Below are positions 9,401 to 16,952 of a stretch of 64,000 bases of DNA, one piece after another. How positions within the stretch are numbered: the stretch's first letter is position 1; each line of letters opens with the position of its first letter. Under the pieces are notes generated by a model. The model had not been told where the DNA came from. It saw only the letters and a list, made by a program, of their open reading frames with translations, and searched no databases. The DNA is from Achromobacter piechaudii NBRC 102461 (GTDB lineage: Bacteria > Pseudomonadota > Gammaproteobacteria > Burkholderiales > Burkholderiaceae_B), in NCBI RefSeq assembly GCF_001571245.1, contig NZ_BCTK01000001.1, positions 1,116,001 through 1,180,000 of the forward strand, read 5' to 3'. A program made the translations under genes and the position numbers.

Positions 9401-11047
9401 CAGCAAGCGGCGGCCCATGCCTGCCCATTGCGATCCATTGCCCGAATACACCATCACGGGGCCACGGCCCTTGCCCAGCGCGGTTCCGACCACGACGCCG
9501 TGGTGGGAACCCGCGTCTTCGGCGAAGCGCTGGAGTTGGTCGGCCACGGCATCGCACTGCGTGCCGAACACCACGGCGCGTTCACCGTGCCAATCGCGGC
9601 GCATGGCGGCGTGATAGGCGGCGTTGTACAGAAAGCGGGCGGGCTGGCCACGCAGCGCGTCGGCCATTTGCTGCGCGGCTGCCTGCAACGCCTGCGCCGA
9701 TTTGCCCGAGACAATCACCGGTATGGGCGCCGTCTTGGCCATCTTGCGCTCGGCGGCGGGGCTGCGGGCTGGCGCGCTTTCGAGAATGACGTGAGCGTTG
9801 GCGCCACCGAAACCGAAAGAGTTCACGCCCACCACAAGCTTGCCAGTCGGGCGCAGCTTGCGGTTCTGGGTGACGACATCGAGGTTCCAGTCTTGAACGT
9901 CGATTTTCGGGTTGAGCGTCTTGATGCCGATGGTGGCGGGCACGACACGGTGGCGCAGCACGTACATGGCCTTGATCAGGCCGGCGACGCCGGAGGCGGC
10001 TTCCAGGTGGCCAAGGTTGCTCTTAACGGACCCAATGGGCAAGGGTGCGTCCTTGTCGCGTTGCTGCGCAAGCGCAGCGCCGATGGCGCGGGTTTCGATG
10101 GGGTCTCCCACGGCGGTGCCCGTGCCGTGCGCTTCCAGGTAGTCGATCTCGGACGGCGAGATGCCCGCCTGCTCGTAAGCCTGCCGCATCAGCGTGGCCT
10201 GCGCGTCGGCGCTGGGCACGGTAAGGCCGGACTTGCGGCCATCGGTGTTGACGGCGGACCCGGCGACGACCGCCAGGATGTTGTCGTTATCGGCCAGCGC
10301 TTGGTCGTAGTCTTTGAGCAGGAAGATGCCCCCACCCTCGGAGCGGACGTAGCCGTCGCCGGATGCATCGAATACGTTGCAACGTCCACGCGGCGACAGC
10401 ATCGATGCTTTTGCGAACGTGATGAAGCCATATGGATGCAGGTGCAGGCTGACGCCGCCCGCAAGCGCCTGATCGCATTCACCGGAAATGATCGCGCGGC
10501 ACGCCTGGTGAAACGCCACCAAGGACGATGAGCACGCAGTGTCCATGGCAATGCTGGGCCCGCGCAGATCGAAAAAGTAAGAGAGCCGGTTGGCGGCGAT
10601 GCTCGCGGTGTTGCCCGTGGCGGTGGACGCGTCGATGGCGCCAAGGTCTTCGGCCAAGCGATACGCGTAGTCCGTGCTGGCAATACCGATATAGACGCCG
10701 CAATTGGTGCCACGCAGTGTGGATGCCCGCACCCCTGCCTGTTCGATGGCTTCCCAGCTCATCTCCAGGAGCAGGCGTTGTTGCGGGTCCATGAGAGCGG
10801 CCTCGCGCGGAGAAATGCCAAAGAAGCCGGCGTCGAAGCCGGCGACATCGCCAATCGAGCCCGCGGCGAAGGTGTAGGTTGTCCCGGGGTGGTCCTTGCC
10901 AGGGTGCTCATAGGCCGCGCGGGTCCAGCGGTCGGCCGCAACGTCTGTAACCAGATCGCGGCCTGCCAGCAAGTCTGACCAATAGTTTTCCGTGGTGGTG
11001 CTGGGGAACCGGAACGAATGCCCGATAACAGCGACGCGCTTAGCCAT
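3422..11047 (-). CDS. Highly reducing type I polyketide synthase, single module, no thioesterase
   Basis: A 2541-residue multidomain enzyme. KS about 1-425: C172 in DTACSSS, H307 in EAHGTG, H347 in NLGH. AT about 530-850: S621 in GHSVG, and YAFH at 723-726, which looks malonyl-type. DH about 893-1170: H923 of HxxxGxxxxP, with D1088. A C-methyltransferase-like region lies at about 1200-1560 but its SAM motif is degenerate (IEVGQAAPLF). ER about 1790-2115, with GAAGGVG at 1937-1943. KR about 2138-2320: GGLGGFG, S2272/S2273, Y2286. ACP about 2415-2490: S2450 in GLDSL. No TE or terminal reductase follows. This order is typical of iterative fully reducing PKSs (fungal HR-PKS, FAS-like). The start has an AAGGA site. 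The downstream alpha-oxoamine synthase probably offloads the chain. Chain length and methylation cannot be told from sequence. Confidence 0.95.
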   Translation of the reverse strand: MAKRVAVIGHSFRFPSTTTENYWSDLLAGRDLVTDVAADRWTRAAYEHPGKDHPGTTYTFAAGSIGDVAGFDAGFFGISPREAALMDPQQRLLLEMSWEAIEQAGVRASTLRGTNCGVYIGIASTDYAYRLAEDLGAIDASTATGNTASIAANRLSYFFDLRGPSIAMDTACSSSLVAFHQACRAIISGECDQALAGGVSLHLHPYGFITFAKASMLSPRGRCNVFDASGDGYVRSEGGGIFLLKDYDQALADNDNILAVVAGSAVNTDGRKSGLTVPSADAQATLMRQAYEQAGISPSEIDYLEAHGTGTAVGDPIETRAIGAALAQQRDKDAPLPIGSVKSNLGHLEAASGVAGLIKAMYVLRHRVVPATIGIKTLNPKIDVQDWNLDVVTQNRKLRPTGKLVVGVNSFGFGGANAHVILESAPARSPAAERKMAKTAPIPVIVSGKSAQALQAAAQQMADALRGQPARFLYNAAYHAAMRRDWHGERAVVFGTQCDAVADQLQRFAEDAGSHHGVVVGTALGKGRGPVMVYSGNGSQWAGMGRRLLGDPVFASAIDEVDAHFSQYADFSLRKELAGENGDERYSLTEIAQPALFALQVGITRMLSQRGVVPTAVIGHSVGEVAAAWACGALSLPDAVCVIYHRSRMQGQTKGQGRMSALGISGEEAQALIAMHNLTDQLCVAGFNSSRGSTVAGSPQGLDTLEGLLAQEALFFRRLDLDYAFHSSAMDPIEAGIRDALARIQPRASEIPFYSTVTGTQLDGAQLDAGYWWRNVREPVGFEQAATELVSSGNNVYVEVGPHPVLRSYLNDTFKSANIQGRALSTCARGGDDPEKVWTAAGQVIVSGGQIDLQSLFPWEGSTVELPAYPWQRERHWHGTTPESLGLLSRRSAHPLLGYPLQQHENTWESQLDTQLHPALADHVVGDAVVFPGTGFAEMALAAALNWQTGECAELEELEIHAPLLVNASPTKLTRVLLDDADGRFRITAKDINSSEPWVKHASGRILREPGMARLKSAPLSLPSRLPDFTAETHNALTRAVGLDYGPAFQAVSHGWQESDTSVLAVLQVHDSLQTELGQTHLHPALLDCAFQLIIQLLRNDPAMGQGIAFVPSKIGRLSLRANAGQPAAARVRLKRRAPHSLTASFELFNAEGVQIAAVEQARFRSIRLRKRAADNLSFLDSIATPRPHAPFGPNPLDADALRGALAAAIADGIDSGSHDRYAQEVDPLLESLCDGFSLEALRQLAPDGVLLPQPEIAQLRRQTPETALLLDRAISRLTAAGYVQASDAGVCLPVAEDHETGVADIWNTLLREYPDYAQIVHAVGRVGLHLPALFRGAASLDEVCPRASTPASILRSALGAASGQRLGSALGAALAQAQSRRLDGQRLAVIEVGQAAPLFASSCCEALDFNVADYCYASSNPDALEQVAHQQAERYPNAHTAFIGDGGMAATARCDLAIFHCEFDTLETARAALRYARASLRPDGILVFCGAYPAAWGDFVFGARQDWWQTSENGDQLSTQQPTEFWADELESLGLRCDAPMAFSESFATGAYVLTAALDSQADATQLTNRAIDPAHWLILADQNPDHGAGLAQSLNTQLCAMGHHVRVAFDTAPSALNEFLRTGAASPVQHIVHLSGLAWADARETPDELLTKQTRRCDLAAAIARACEQHQTNATVWLITADAAQYLLASPQPQTCAHTLNDAALWGYGRTLANEASNFRIRMVDLPLARAGQLASTLASELTRPTDDEDEIIVDGAGARYAPRLRQAPRPAAQVDPADPAQASQAVRLGFEFPGQLRNLRWEACPASAPADDELEVSIQATGLNFRDVMYALGLLSDEAIENGFAGATLGLEFSGTVSRVGADVEGYAVGDAVVGFGPASFGDRVLTRPNAISHIPDGFSFEAAATIPSTFFTVYYALHHLARLEEGEKILIHGAAGGVGIAAIQFAQSLGAEIYATAGSDEKRDLLRLLGVRHIYDSRSLSYADEILADTDGSGVDVVLNSLAGEAINRNLRVLKPFGRFLELGKRDFYENTRIGLRPFRNNISYFGIDADQLMNERPDLTQRLFGQMMALFRQGVLHPLPYTAFDANDIVDAFRYMQQARQIGKIVVTYRNGISGIHTPAASVTPKLALTANGTYLVTGGLGGFGLRTAQWLVDKGARNLILISRSGPTNDAAQAALSTFASQGVRVYAAACDVTDRDALVSLLHDAAGTLPPLKGVVHAAVVIDDGLARSTSPDQIRRTLAAKVLGALHLHELTRQLPLDLFVLYSSATTLFGNPGQSNYVAANTWLERFAAQRRAEGLPATCVRWGAIDDVGFLARNQKIKDALQGRMGGGALASRVALDALEDMLVADASGLGVLELDWRALSRFLPTAALPKFSNIARRAGGTADEDGGAEDIAHMLATLDEATLHERFTDMLKTEIGEILRVSPEKIDATRSVYDMGLDSLMGVELVVALENRFGIRLPVMALNESPTPAKLAERLALLLREEHHEAGDAVAANVQQVAASHAVDVGSVAVTALVDEIKMNGSLPIQRMIQ

Positions 11048-11746
11048 GCAGTGTCCTTCTGATCCGGTCTAAGGGGACCTGGAATTCAAGAATGCGGTCA
11101 TGCCGCAAGAGGGGGAGTGGCAGTTGACGCTCGGCAAAGAGCGGCAGCCGCGAGGCGCGATGAGTCGGGCATGGGCCCGGACGTCGATTTCACGCTGGGC
11201 CGAAGTGGCCCGAGCTGCTGCTTCTGCCTTGTGCCGCCATTGCGAAAATGGCCCCCATCATGCGTTGGACCCTGCATTGGCGCTGCTGCCGGTGCGCCAC
11301 GAACCTGCTGTTTGTCGTCATTACTTAATTTTTTACGTTCCAGGGCCGAACGCAGGGATTTCGCTGCGTTCCTTTCGACCGGACGGGCCACAAGCACCGC
11401 TCTGGAGCAGAAACAAATTGATTTAAACGGAATGATTTTACTGTATGCCGATGATACTGATGGCTCACCCTTCGGGGTGTAACGCCCGGAGCACTGGTGA
11501 TACAAGCTGGACCGGGCCCACATATTCGCCGCCTCCCATACGTCGCGGGAAGCATATCAAGCGCTTGTAACTTGTTTTCGCCAAGATAAATCAAAATAAT
11601 TCTTTCATTGCAAAATGCGGCATCAATTCGGCAAGCACTCGCAAGGATTGCAATAGTTAGCGGCAGGGCGTGCCGCAAGCGACGTATTTCCCTCTGATTT
11701 CTCAAAGGGATGGTCGTGCAGTGGGGGGGACGTCTCCTACGCGGGC
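11048..11746. other. Long unassigned intergenic region upstream of the PKS
   Basis: About 700 bases with no convincing gene. Possible reading frames lack ribosome sites and family resemblance. It contains a markedly AT-rich stretch (about 11400-11660) in otherwise GC-rich DNA, a 10-base palindrome CAAGCGCTTG at 11558-11567, and a short hairpin CACCC-TTCG-GGGTG at 11466-11479. It must hold the PKS promoter (minus strand). I could not pick a convincing -35/-10 pair or a regulator site. Confidence 0.5.
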
Positions 11747-12352
11747 TCAGGACATGCAAGCCGGCACCGGCGGTATCCGTTTGGCCGGCGTTGGTATCCG
11801 CCACGATGCGCGGCGACGCAAGGCGCCGAAGATCTTCAGCCCTTGGGGCCAGTCGGCCAGCCCGCTGTCGGCATTGATATGGCCGGCGCCTGACAGGACG
11901 ACAACGCGGCTACCCCAATCCTGCGCGAAGGCGCGGGCGCGTTCCAGGCGGCAATAAGGGTCGTCGTCGCTGGCGACCACGACGCTCTGGAAGGGCAAGG
12001 ACTGGCGAGAGATGGGCGCGAAGGCGCGCAAGCAGGCGGGCGCGTCCAGGCGTTCAACGTCGGCGGGCGCTACCAGCAGCGCGCCGGCGACCTTGGCGCG
12101 TAAAGGGACGGGCAGGGACGCGCTGATCAGGCAACCCAGGCTGTGCGCGATAAGCAGCACCGGGCTGCGCGCCTGGTCCACCTGGGCGGCCAAGGTTGAA
12201 ATCCATTCCGAGGGGGACGGATTTTCCCAGTCGCGTTGTTCGACACGCACGGCGTGGGGCAAGCTGCTTGCCCAGCGGGATTGCCAGTGCTCGGGTCCGG
12301 AGTTTTTCCATCCGGGGACGATGATCGGTTGGAGTCTCATGGCGGCCATCAT
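11747..12352 (-). CDS. RBBP9/YdeN-family serine hydrolase
   Basis: About 201 residues of a small alpha/beta hydrolase. The N-terminus carries the family hallmark (V)PGW-N-S-P-E-HW. The nucleophile is the serine in LIAHSLGC. An aspartate in ASDDDPYC and the histidine in SGAGHINADSG complete the likely triad. Such proteins are esterase-like hydrolases of poorly known substrate. The start is uncertain: ATGs at 12352, 12349 and 12340 are all possible and none has a good ribosome site; 12340 fits the family best. It is divergent from the binding-protein gene at 12599 and stands alone. Confidence 0.85.
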   Translation of the reverse strand: MMAAMRLQPIIVPGWKNSGPEHWQSRWASSLPHAVRVEQRDWENPSPSEWISTLAAQVDQARSPVLLIAHSLGCLISASLPVPLRAKVAGALLVAPADVERLDAPACLRAFAPISRQSLPFQSVVVASDDDPYCRLERARAFAQDWGSRVVVLSGAGHINADSGLADWPQGLKIFGALRRRASWRIPTPAKRIPPVPACMS

Positions 12353-12598
12353 GCCGCGCGGGGCTTGTAACTCAAACGAATAAATCGTCTATTGCATATA
12401 CGGCGCCATGTATAAAGCCCGGCCCTCATCGGGTAGGGCGGCGCACATCGGAATGGCGCCCGGACAGCCGCCAAAACCGGTGTTTTTTCGGTGTATGCTT
12501 GCCGAGCAAAAGCACCGTACCGAGGCGTGACCTTATCGATATCCGGCGTTCGCCCGCTACGAAAACCAATGATTAAAAGCGATTAAAGGAGTCCACAC

Positions 12599-13726
12599 AT
12601 GAAGCCAGTATTTCGTCTGACCCCGGTCATCGCGGCGCTGGGAGTCGCCGCTGGCCTGACGTTTGCCGCGGGAGCTCACGCGCAAACCATCAAGATCGGC
12701 GTGGTCGGCCCCACGACGGGCGCCGTGACCCAATATGGCGACATGGTCCGTGAAGGCGTGGATACCGCCATTGAACGCATCAACGCCGCTGGTGGCGTCA
12801 ACGGCAAGAAGCTGGAAGCCGTGGTGATCGACGACGGCTGCGAACCCAAGCAGGGCCCGGTCGCGGCGAACCGCGTCGTCAACAGCAAGATCGGTTTCGT
12901 GGTGGGCCATGTGTGCTCGGGCGCGACCATCGCCGCTGCCGACATCTACAACAACGAAGGCGTGGTCATGGTGACGCCGTCCGCGACCGCCCCGGCCGTG
13001 ACCGACGGCAAGAACTACGAGTTCATCTTCCGCACCATCGGCCGCGATGACCAGCAAGGCCCCGCCGCCGCGAAGTTCGTGCTGGAAAAGATCAAGCCCA
13101 AGAAGGCCGCCGTGCTGCATGACAAGCAGTCGTATGGCCAGGGCATCGCTACCGCCGTCAAGAACGACCTGGAAAAGGGCGGCGTGCCCGTCGCGATCTT
13201 CGAAGGCGTCAACGCCGGCGACAGCGACTACTCCGCCGTCATCACCAAGCTCAAGGCCCAAGGCGTGGACTTCGTCTACTACGGCGGCTACCACCCCGAA
13301 ATGGGACTGCTGCTGCGCCAGGCCGCCGAGCAAGGCGTGAAGGCCAAGTGGATGGGTCCGGAAGGCGCGGGCAACCCGGACATCAACGCCATTGCCGGCG
13401 ATGCCGTCGAAGGCATGCTGCTGACCCTGCCGGCCGACTTCACCCAGAACGCCGCCAACGCCGACATCGTCAAGGCCTTCGAAGCGAAGAAGCGCAATGC
13501 TGGCGGTGCTTTCCAGATGACGGCGTACACCGCCACCCAGGTCATCGCGGATGGCATCAAGGGCGCGGGCAGCGAAGATCCCACCAAGGTCGCCAAGTAC
13601 CTGCACGCCAATTCCTTCGACACGCCGATCGGCAAGGTGTCGTGGAACAAGCAGGGTGATCTGAACAACTTCGAGTTCGACGTGTTCACCTGGCACAAGG
13701 ACGGTTCCAAGACCGTCTACAAGTAA
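12599..13726 (+). CDS. Branched-chain amino-acid-type ABC transporter substrate-binding protein (orphan)
   Basis: A 375-residue periplasmic type I binding protein of the LivJ/LivK family. It has a clear signal peptide (about 1-29, cleavage after AHA-QT), then TIKIGVVGPTTGAVTQYGD and the cysteine pair region DDGCEPKQ...GHVCSG typical of Leu/Ile/Val receptors. A strong AAAGGAG site precedes the ATG. No permease or ATPase gene follows; a bidirectional terminator ends the unit. It closely resembles the receptor at 20309, which sits before livHMGF, so it may feed the same permease, as LivJ and LivK do in E. coli. Ligand preference is inferred from family only. Confidence 0.92.
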   Translation: MKPVFRLTPVIAALGVAAGLTFAAGAHAQTIKIGVVGPTTGAVTQYGDMVREGVDTAIERINAAGGVNGKKLEAVVIDDGCEPKQGPVAANRVVNSKIGFVVGHVCSGATIAAADIYNNEGVVMVTPSATAPAVTDGKNYEFIFRTIGRDDQQGPAAAKFVLEKIKPKKAAVLHDKQSYGQGIATAVKNDLEKGGVPVAIFEGVNAGDSDYSAVITKLKAQGVDFVYYGGYHPEMGLLLRQAAEQGVKAKWMGPEGAGNPDINAIAGDAVEGMLLTLPADFTQNAANADIVKAFEAKKRNAGGAFQMTAYTATQVIADGIKGAGSEDPTKVAKYLHANSFDTPIGKVSWNKQGDLNNFEFDVFTWHKDGSKTVYK

Positions 13727-13807
13727 GCCGGGAAGGGCGGCGGGCTTCGGTCCGCTTCCCCGCGATGGCGTTACGGCCAAGCGGCGCGCAAACCGCTGAC
13801 GCCAAAA

Positions 13808-13846
13808 GAAAAGGACCGCAAGCTGTGAAGCTTGCGGTCCTTTTTA
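13808..13846. terminator. Bidirectional Rho-independent terminator
   Basis: A 13-base perfect stem (AAGGACCGCAAGC at 13811-13823 with its complement at 13830-13842) and a 6-base loop, T-rich on both strands. It lies between two convergent genes, the orphan binding protein and ugpC, and can serve both. Confidence 0.92.
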
Positions 13847-13860
13847 TTGCCTGGCGCGGC

Positions 13861-14949
13861 TTACAGGCCTTGTACGCGGCGGCCGGTGTCGGCTTCGAAC
13901 CAGTGCAGCGGGTGACGGCCGTCCGGGCCGACGTTGACGCGGTCGCTCACCTTGGCGGACGACTCGGACAGTTGGCGCGTCGTGCACCGCACGACCAGCG
14001 TGCTCTTGCCGCAACGGCAATGGACCAGCTGTTCCGAACCCAGCGTTTCAACCATTTCCACTTCCGCCGGCACGCCTTGCGTGTTCAGCAGCATGTGTTC
14101 AGGACGCATGCCCATGATGACCTTGCGGCCGCGCACCTGCGACGGCACCTGCAAGGGCGAGATTTCCAGCGGCGTGCCGTCGGCGGTCTGCACGGTGCCG
14201 TCGCCCGCCACTTGCACTTCCATCAGGTTCATCGGGGGCGACCCGATAAAGCCGGCCACGAAGGTCGAGGCGGGCTTTTCGAACACTTCCATCGGGGTGC
14301 CGATCTGCTCCGGCACACCCTGGTACATGACGATCATGCGATGCGCCAGCGTCATGGCTTCGACCTGATCGTGCGTCACGTACAGACTGGTCGTGCCCAG
14401 GCGGCGATGCAGCTTCATGATTTCAAGGCGCATGGCCACGCGCAGCTTGGCGTCCAGGTTCGACAGCGGTTCGTCGAACAGGAACACCTTGGGTTCACGC
14501 ACGATGGCGCGGCCCATGGCGACGCGTTGGCGCTGGCCGCCGGACAGCGCGCGCGGGCGGCGGTCCAGCAGATGGCCCAGTTCCAGGATCTGCGCGGCGA
14601 TGTCGACGCGCTTTTTGATCTCTTCCTTCGAGAACTTGCGGATCTTCAAGCCATAGGCCATGTTTTCGAACACGGTCATGTGCGGGTAGAGCGCGTAGTT
14701 CTGGAACACCATCGCGATGTCGCGTTCGGCGGGTTCCAGCGTGTTGACGACCTTGTCGTCGATCACGATGTCGCCGCTGGTCACGGTTTCCAGGCCGGCG
14801 ACCATGCGCATCAGCGTGGATTTACCGCAGCCCGATGGGCCGACGATGACGATGAATTCGCCATCTTTGACATCCATGTCGATGCCATGGATGACCGGCA
14901 CGTTGCCGGCATAGGTTTTCTTGACGTTACGGAAGCTGAGAGTAGCCAT
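13861..14949 (-). CDS. ugpC: sn-Glycerol-3-phosphate ABC transporter ATPase UgpC
   Basis: A 362-residue ABC ATPase of the MalK/UgpC subfamily. It shows Walker [11 protein letters not shown]-loop [10 protein letters not shown], signature [14 protein letters not shown], Walker B VFLFDEP and the H-loop THDQVEA. A C-terminal TOBE/OB regulatory region of about 120 residues follows (from [10 protein letters not shown]). It powers uptake of glycerol-3-phosphate and glycerophosphodiesters. It is the last gene of the ugpBAEC order; no ugpQ phosphodiesterase gene follows. Confidence 0.93.
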   Translation of the reverse strand: MATLSFRNVKKTYAGNVPVIHGIDMDVKDGEFIVIVGPSGCGKSTLMRMVAGLETVTSGDIVIDDKVVNTLEPAERDIAMVFQNYALYPHMTVFENMAYGLKIRKFSKEEIKKRVDIAAQILELGHLLDRRPRALSGGQRQRVAMGRAIVREPKVFLFDEPLSNLDAKLRVAMRLEIMKLHRRLGTTSLYVTHDQVEAMTLAHRMIVMYQGVPEQIGTPMEVFEKPASTFVAGFIGSPPMNLMEVQVAGDGTVQTADGTPLEISPLQVPSQVRGRKVIMGMRPEHMLLNTQGVPAEVEMVETLGSEQLVHCRCGKSTLVVRCTTRQLSESSAKVSDRVNVGPDGRHPLHWFEADTGRRVQGL

Positions 14950-14998
14950 GTTTATTCGTGTTCGGAGTCGTGTTCGGGTAGGCGCGGGTGGGCAAGCG

Positions 14999-15850
14999 TC
15001 ACTTTTCAGTGTCGACCAGACCCTTGACGAACCATTTCTGCATCAGGATGACGACGAGCGCCGGCGGAATCATGGCCAGCATGGCGGTGGCCATGGTGAT
15101 GTTCCATTCGGTCACGCTGTCGCCGCCGCTGATCATCCGCTTGATGCCGATGACGACGGGGTACATGTCTTCCTGCGTGGTGACGAGCAGCGGCCACAGG
15201 TATTGGTTCCAGCCGTAGATGAACTGGATCACGAACAGAGCGGCGATACTGGTCTTGGACAAGGGCAGCAGCACGTCGAAGAAGAATCGCACGGGGCCCG
15301 CGCCATCGATGCGCGCGGCTTCGATCAATTCGTCCGGCACCGTCAGGAAGAACTGGCGGAACAGGAACGTGGCGGTGGCCGAGGCGATCAGCGGCAAGGT
15401 CAGGCCGGCGTAGCTGTTGAGCATGCCCAGGTCGGCCACGACCTTGTAGGTCGGCGCGATCCGGACTTCGACGGGCAGCATCAGCGTGACGAAGATCATC
15501 CAGAAAAAGAACATGCGGCCGGGGAAGCGGAAGTACACGACCGCGAACGCCGACAGCAGCGAGATCGCGATCTTGCCGATGGAAATCGTCAGCGCCATGA
15601 TCAGGCTGACGTACATCATGCGGCCCACGGGCGCGCCCGACGAACCGCCGGACGAGCCGCCAAACAGCGCCTGCATGTAGTTATCAACAAAGTGCGGACC
15701 GGGAATCAGCGACATCGGCGCTTGTGCAACTTCCTGCGCGGTCTGGGTCGACGCGACGAAAGTGACGTAAAGCGGAAATGCCACCATCGCCACGCCGCAG
15801 AGCAGAATGACGTGGGCCAGAATATCCAGCCAGGGACGGCGTTCAACCAT
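14999..15850 (-). CDS. ugpE: sn-Glycerol-3-phosphate ABC transporter permease UgpE
   Basis: A 283-residue MalG-type inner-membrane permease with about six membrane segments. The EAA loop ([21 protein letters not shown]) contacts the ATPase, and the C-terminal part [14 protein letters not shown] is typical of the family. It starts 21 bases after ugpA and lies between ugpA and ugpC, which fixes the assignment within the carbohydrate ABC family. It contains a small Gly/Ser-rich insertion ([12 protein letters not shown]) in an early periplasmic loop. Confidence 0.92.
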   Translation of the reverse strand: MVERRPWLDILAHVILLCGVAMVAFPLYVTFVASTQTAQEVAQAPMSLIPGPHFVDNYMQALFGGSSGGSSGAPVGRMMYVSLIMALTISIGKIAISLLSAFAVVYFRFPGRMFFFWMIFVTLMLPVEVRIAPTYKVVADLGMLNSYAGLTLPLIASATATFLFRQFFLTVPDELIEAARIDGAGPVRFFFDVLLPLSKTSIAALFVIQFIYGWNQYLWPLLVTTQEDMYPVVIGIKRMISGGDSVTEWNITMATAMLAMIPPALVVILMQKWFVKGLVDTEK

Positions 15851-15871
15851 TGTTATTAGCCTCGAACAAAA

Positions 15872-16753
15872 TCAGTACTGCACTTTGCGGTCGACGTAGC
15901 GGAACTGTACGACCGTCAAGGCAACCACAATGAACATCAGGACGACCGACTGGGCCGCGGACGAGCCCAGGTCCAGGCCACGGAAGCCGTCGCTGTAGAC
16001 CTTGTAGACCAGGATCGACGTCGACGTGCCGGGACCGCCTTGCGTCGTGGTGTCCACCACGGCAAAGGTGTCGAAGAACGCATAGATGATGTTGACCACC
16101 AGCAGGAAGAACGTGGTGGGCGACAGCAGCGGGAACACGATGCTCCAGAAGCGGCGGGCGGGGCTGGCCCCGTCAATCGCGGCGGCTTCGATGAGCGAAC
16201 GCGGGATCGATTGCAGGCCGGCCAGGAAGAACAGGAAGTTGTACGAGATCTGCTTCCAGACGGCGGCGACCAGCACCAGCATCATGGCCTGGTTGCCATC
16301 CAGACGCGGGTTCCAGTCCACGCCGGACTTGCGCAGCGCGACAGCCAGGATGCCCACGGAAGGCGAGAACATGAACAGCCACAGCACGCCGACGACGGCG
16401 GGCGCCACGGCGTACGGCCAGATCAGAAGGGTCTTGTACAGCCCTGCGCCGCGAATGACGCGGTCGGCCATGACGGCCAGCAGCAAGGACACGCCCAGAC
16501 CCACGACAGCCACCAGTACCGAGAAAACGGCGGTGACGCGGAAGGAATCGAGGTAGGCCTGTTGCGAGAACAGTTCCATGAAGTTGTCCAAGCCGACGAA
16601 CTCGGAGGACAAACCGAAGGCGTCTTCCAACCGCATGGACTGCCACATGGCTTGTCCGGCGGGCAGGAAAAAGAAGACCACGGTAATGATCAGCTGCGGC
16701 AGAAGCAGCAGATAGGGCAGGGTCTTATGCCCGAATACAACGCGTTTTTCCAT
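15872..16753 (-). CDS. ugpA: sn-Glycerol-3-phosphate ABC transporter permease UgpA
   Basis: A 293-residue MalF-type permease with about six membrane segments and the EAA loop ([21 protein letters not shown]). It pairs with UgpE to form the channel. About 200 bases with two strong hairpins separate it from ugpB upstream, so its expression is probably lower than that of the receptor. Confidence 0.92.
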   Translation of the reverse strand: MEKRVVFGHKTLPYLLLLPQLIITVVFFFLPAGQAMWQSMRLEDAFGLSSEFVGLDNFMELFSQQAYLDSFRVTAVFSVLVAVVGLGVSLLLAVMADRVIRGAGLYKTLLIWPYAVAPAVVGVLWLFMFSPSVGILAVALRKSGVDWNPRLDGNQAMMLVLVAAVWKQISYNFLFFLAGLQSIPRSLIEAAAIDGASPARRFWSIVFPLLSPTTFFLLVVNIIYAFFDTFAVVDTTTQGGPGTSTSILVYKVYSDGFRGLDLGSSAAQSVVLMFIVVALTVVQFRYVDRKVQY

Positions 16754-16775
16754 AGGGGGTACCCAAGGTACAGAA

Positions 16776-16802
16776 AAGCGGCGGTTGGATTAACCGCCGC
16801 TT
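16776..16802 (-). terminator. Hairpin with U-tract between ugpB and ugpA
   Basis: An 11-base perfect inverted repeat (AAGCGGCGGTT at 16776-16786, complement at 16792-16802) with a 5-base loop. On the minus strand it is followed by TTTTCTG. It lies inside the ugp operon just before ugpA, so it is most simply a partial terminator that lowers permease expression relative to UgpB. Confidence 0.75.
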
Positions 16803-16828
16803 GAAACCGCTTTCATAAAAATACGATA

Positions 16829-16863
16829 GGCTTAAAGCCCTAAAAAAACCAGGGCTTTAAGCC
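16829..16863 (-). terminator. Perfect 13-bp inverted repeat after ugpB
   Basis: GGCTTAAAGCCCT at 16829-16841 is exactly complementary to 16851-16863, with a 9-base loop. A further outer pairing (ATACGA at 16821-16826 with TCGTAT at 16870-16875) could extend it. On the minus strand a T-rich run follows. It is probably a terminator or an RNA-stabilising hairpin at the 3' end of the ugpB message. Confidence 0.75.
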
Positions 16864-16952
16864 TTGCGCTCGTATCCGGATTGGCCGTTAAGTCATTGTC
16901 ATGCATAGGAAATGCATCGAGGCAATGGCCACACGGAATCCCGGAAAGGGCG

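Noticed and set aside
8045-10531. 828-codon open frame on the plus strand opposite the PKS
   Set aside because: It lies antisense to clear KS-AT-DH coding sequence; its translation is low-complexity and matches no family. Long antisense frames are expected at this GC content.
11098-11523. 141-codon minus-strand frame upstream of the PKS
   Set aside because: No ribosome site, no recognisable family, and it crosses the AT-rich part without coding-like composition; treated as intergenic.
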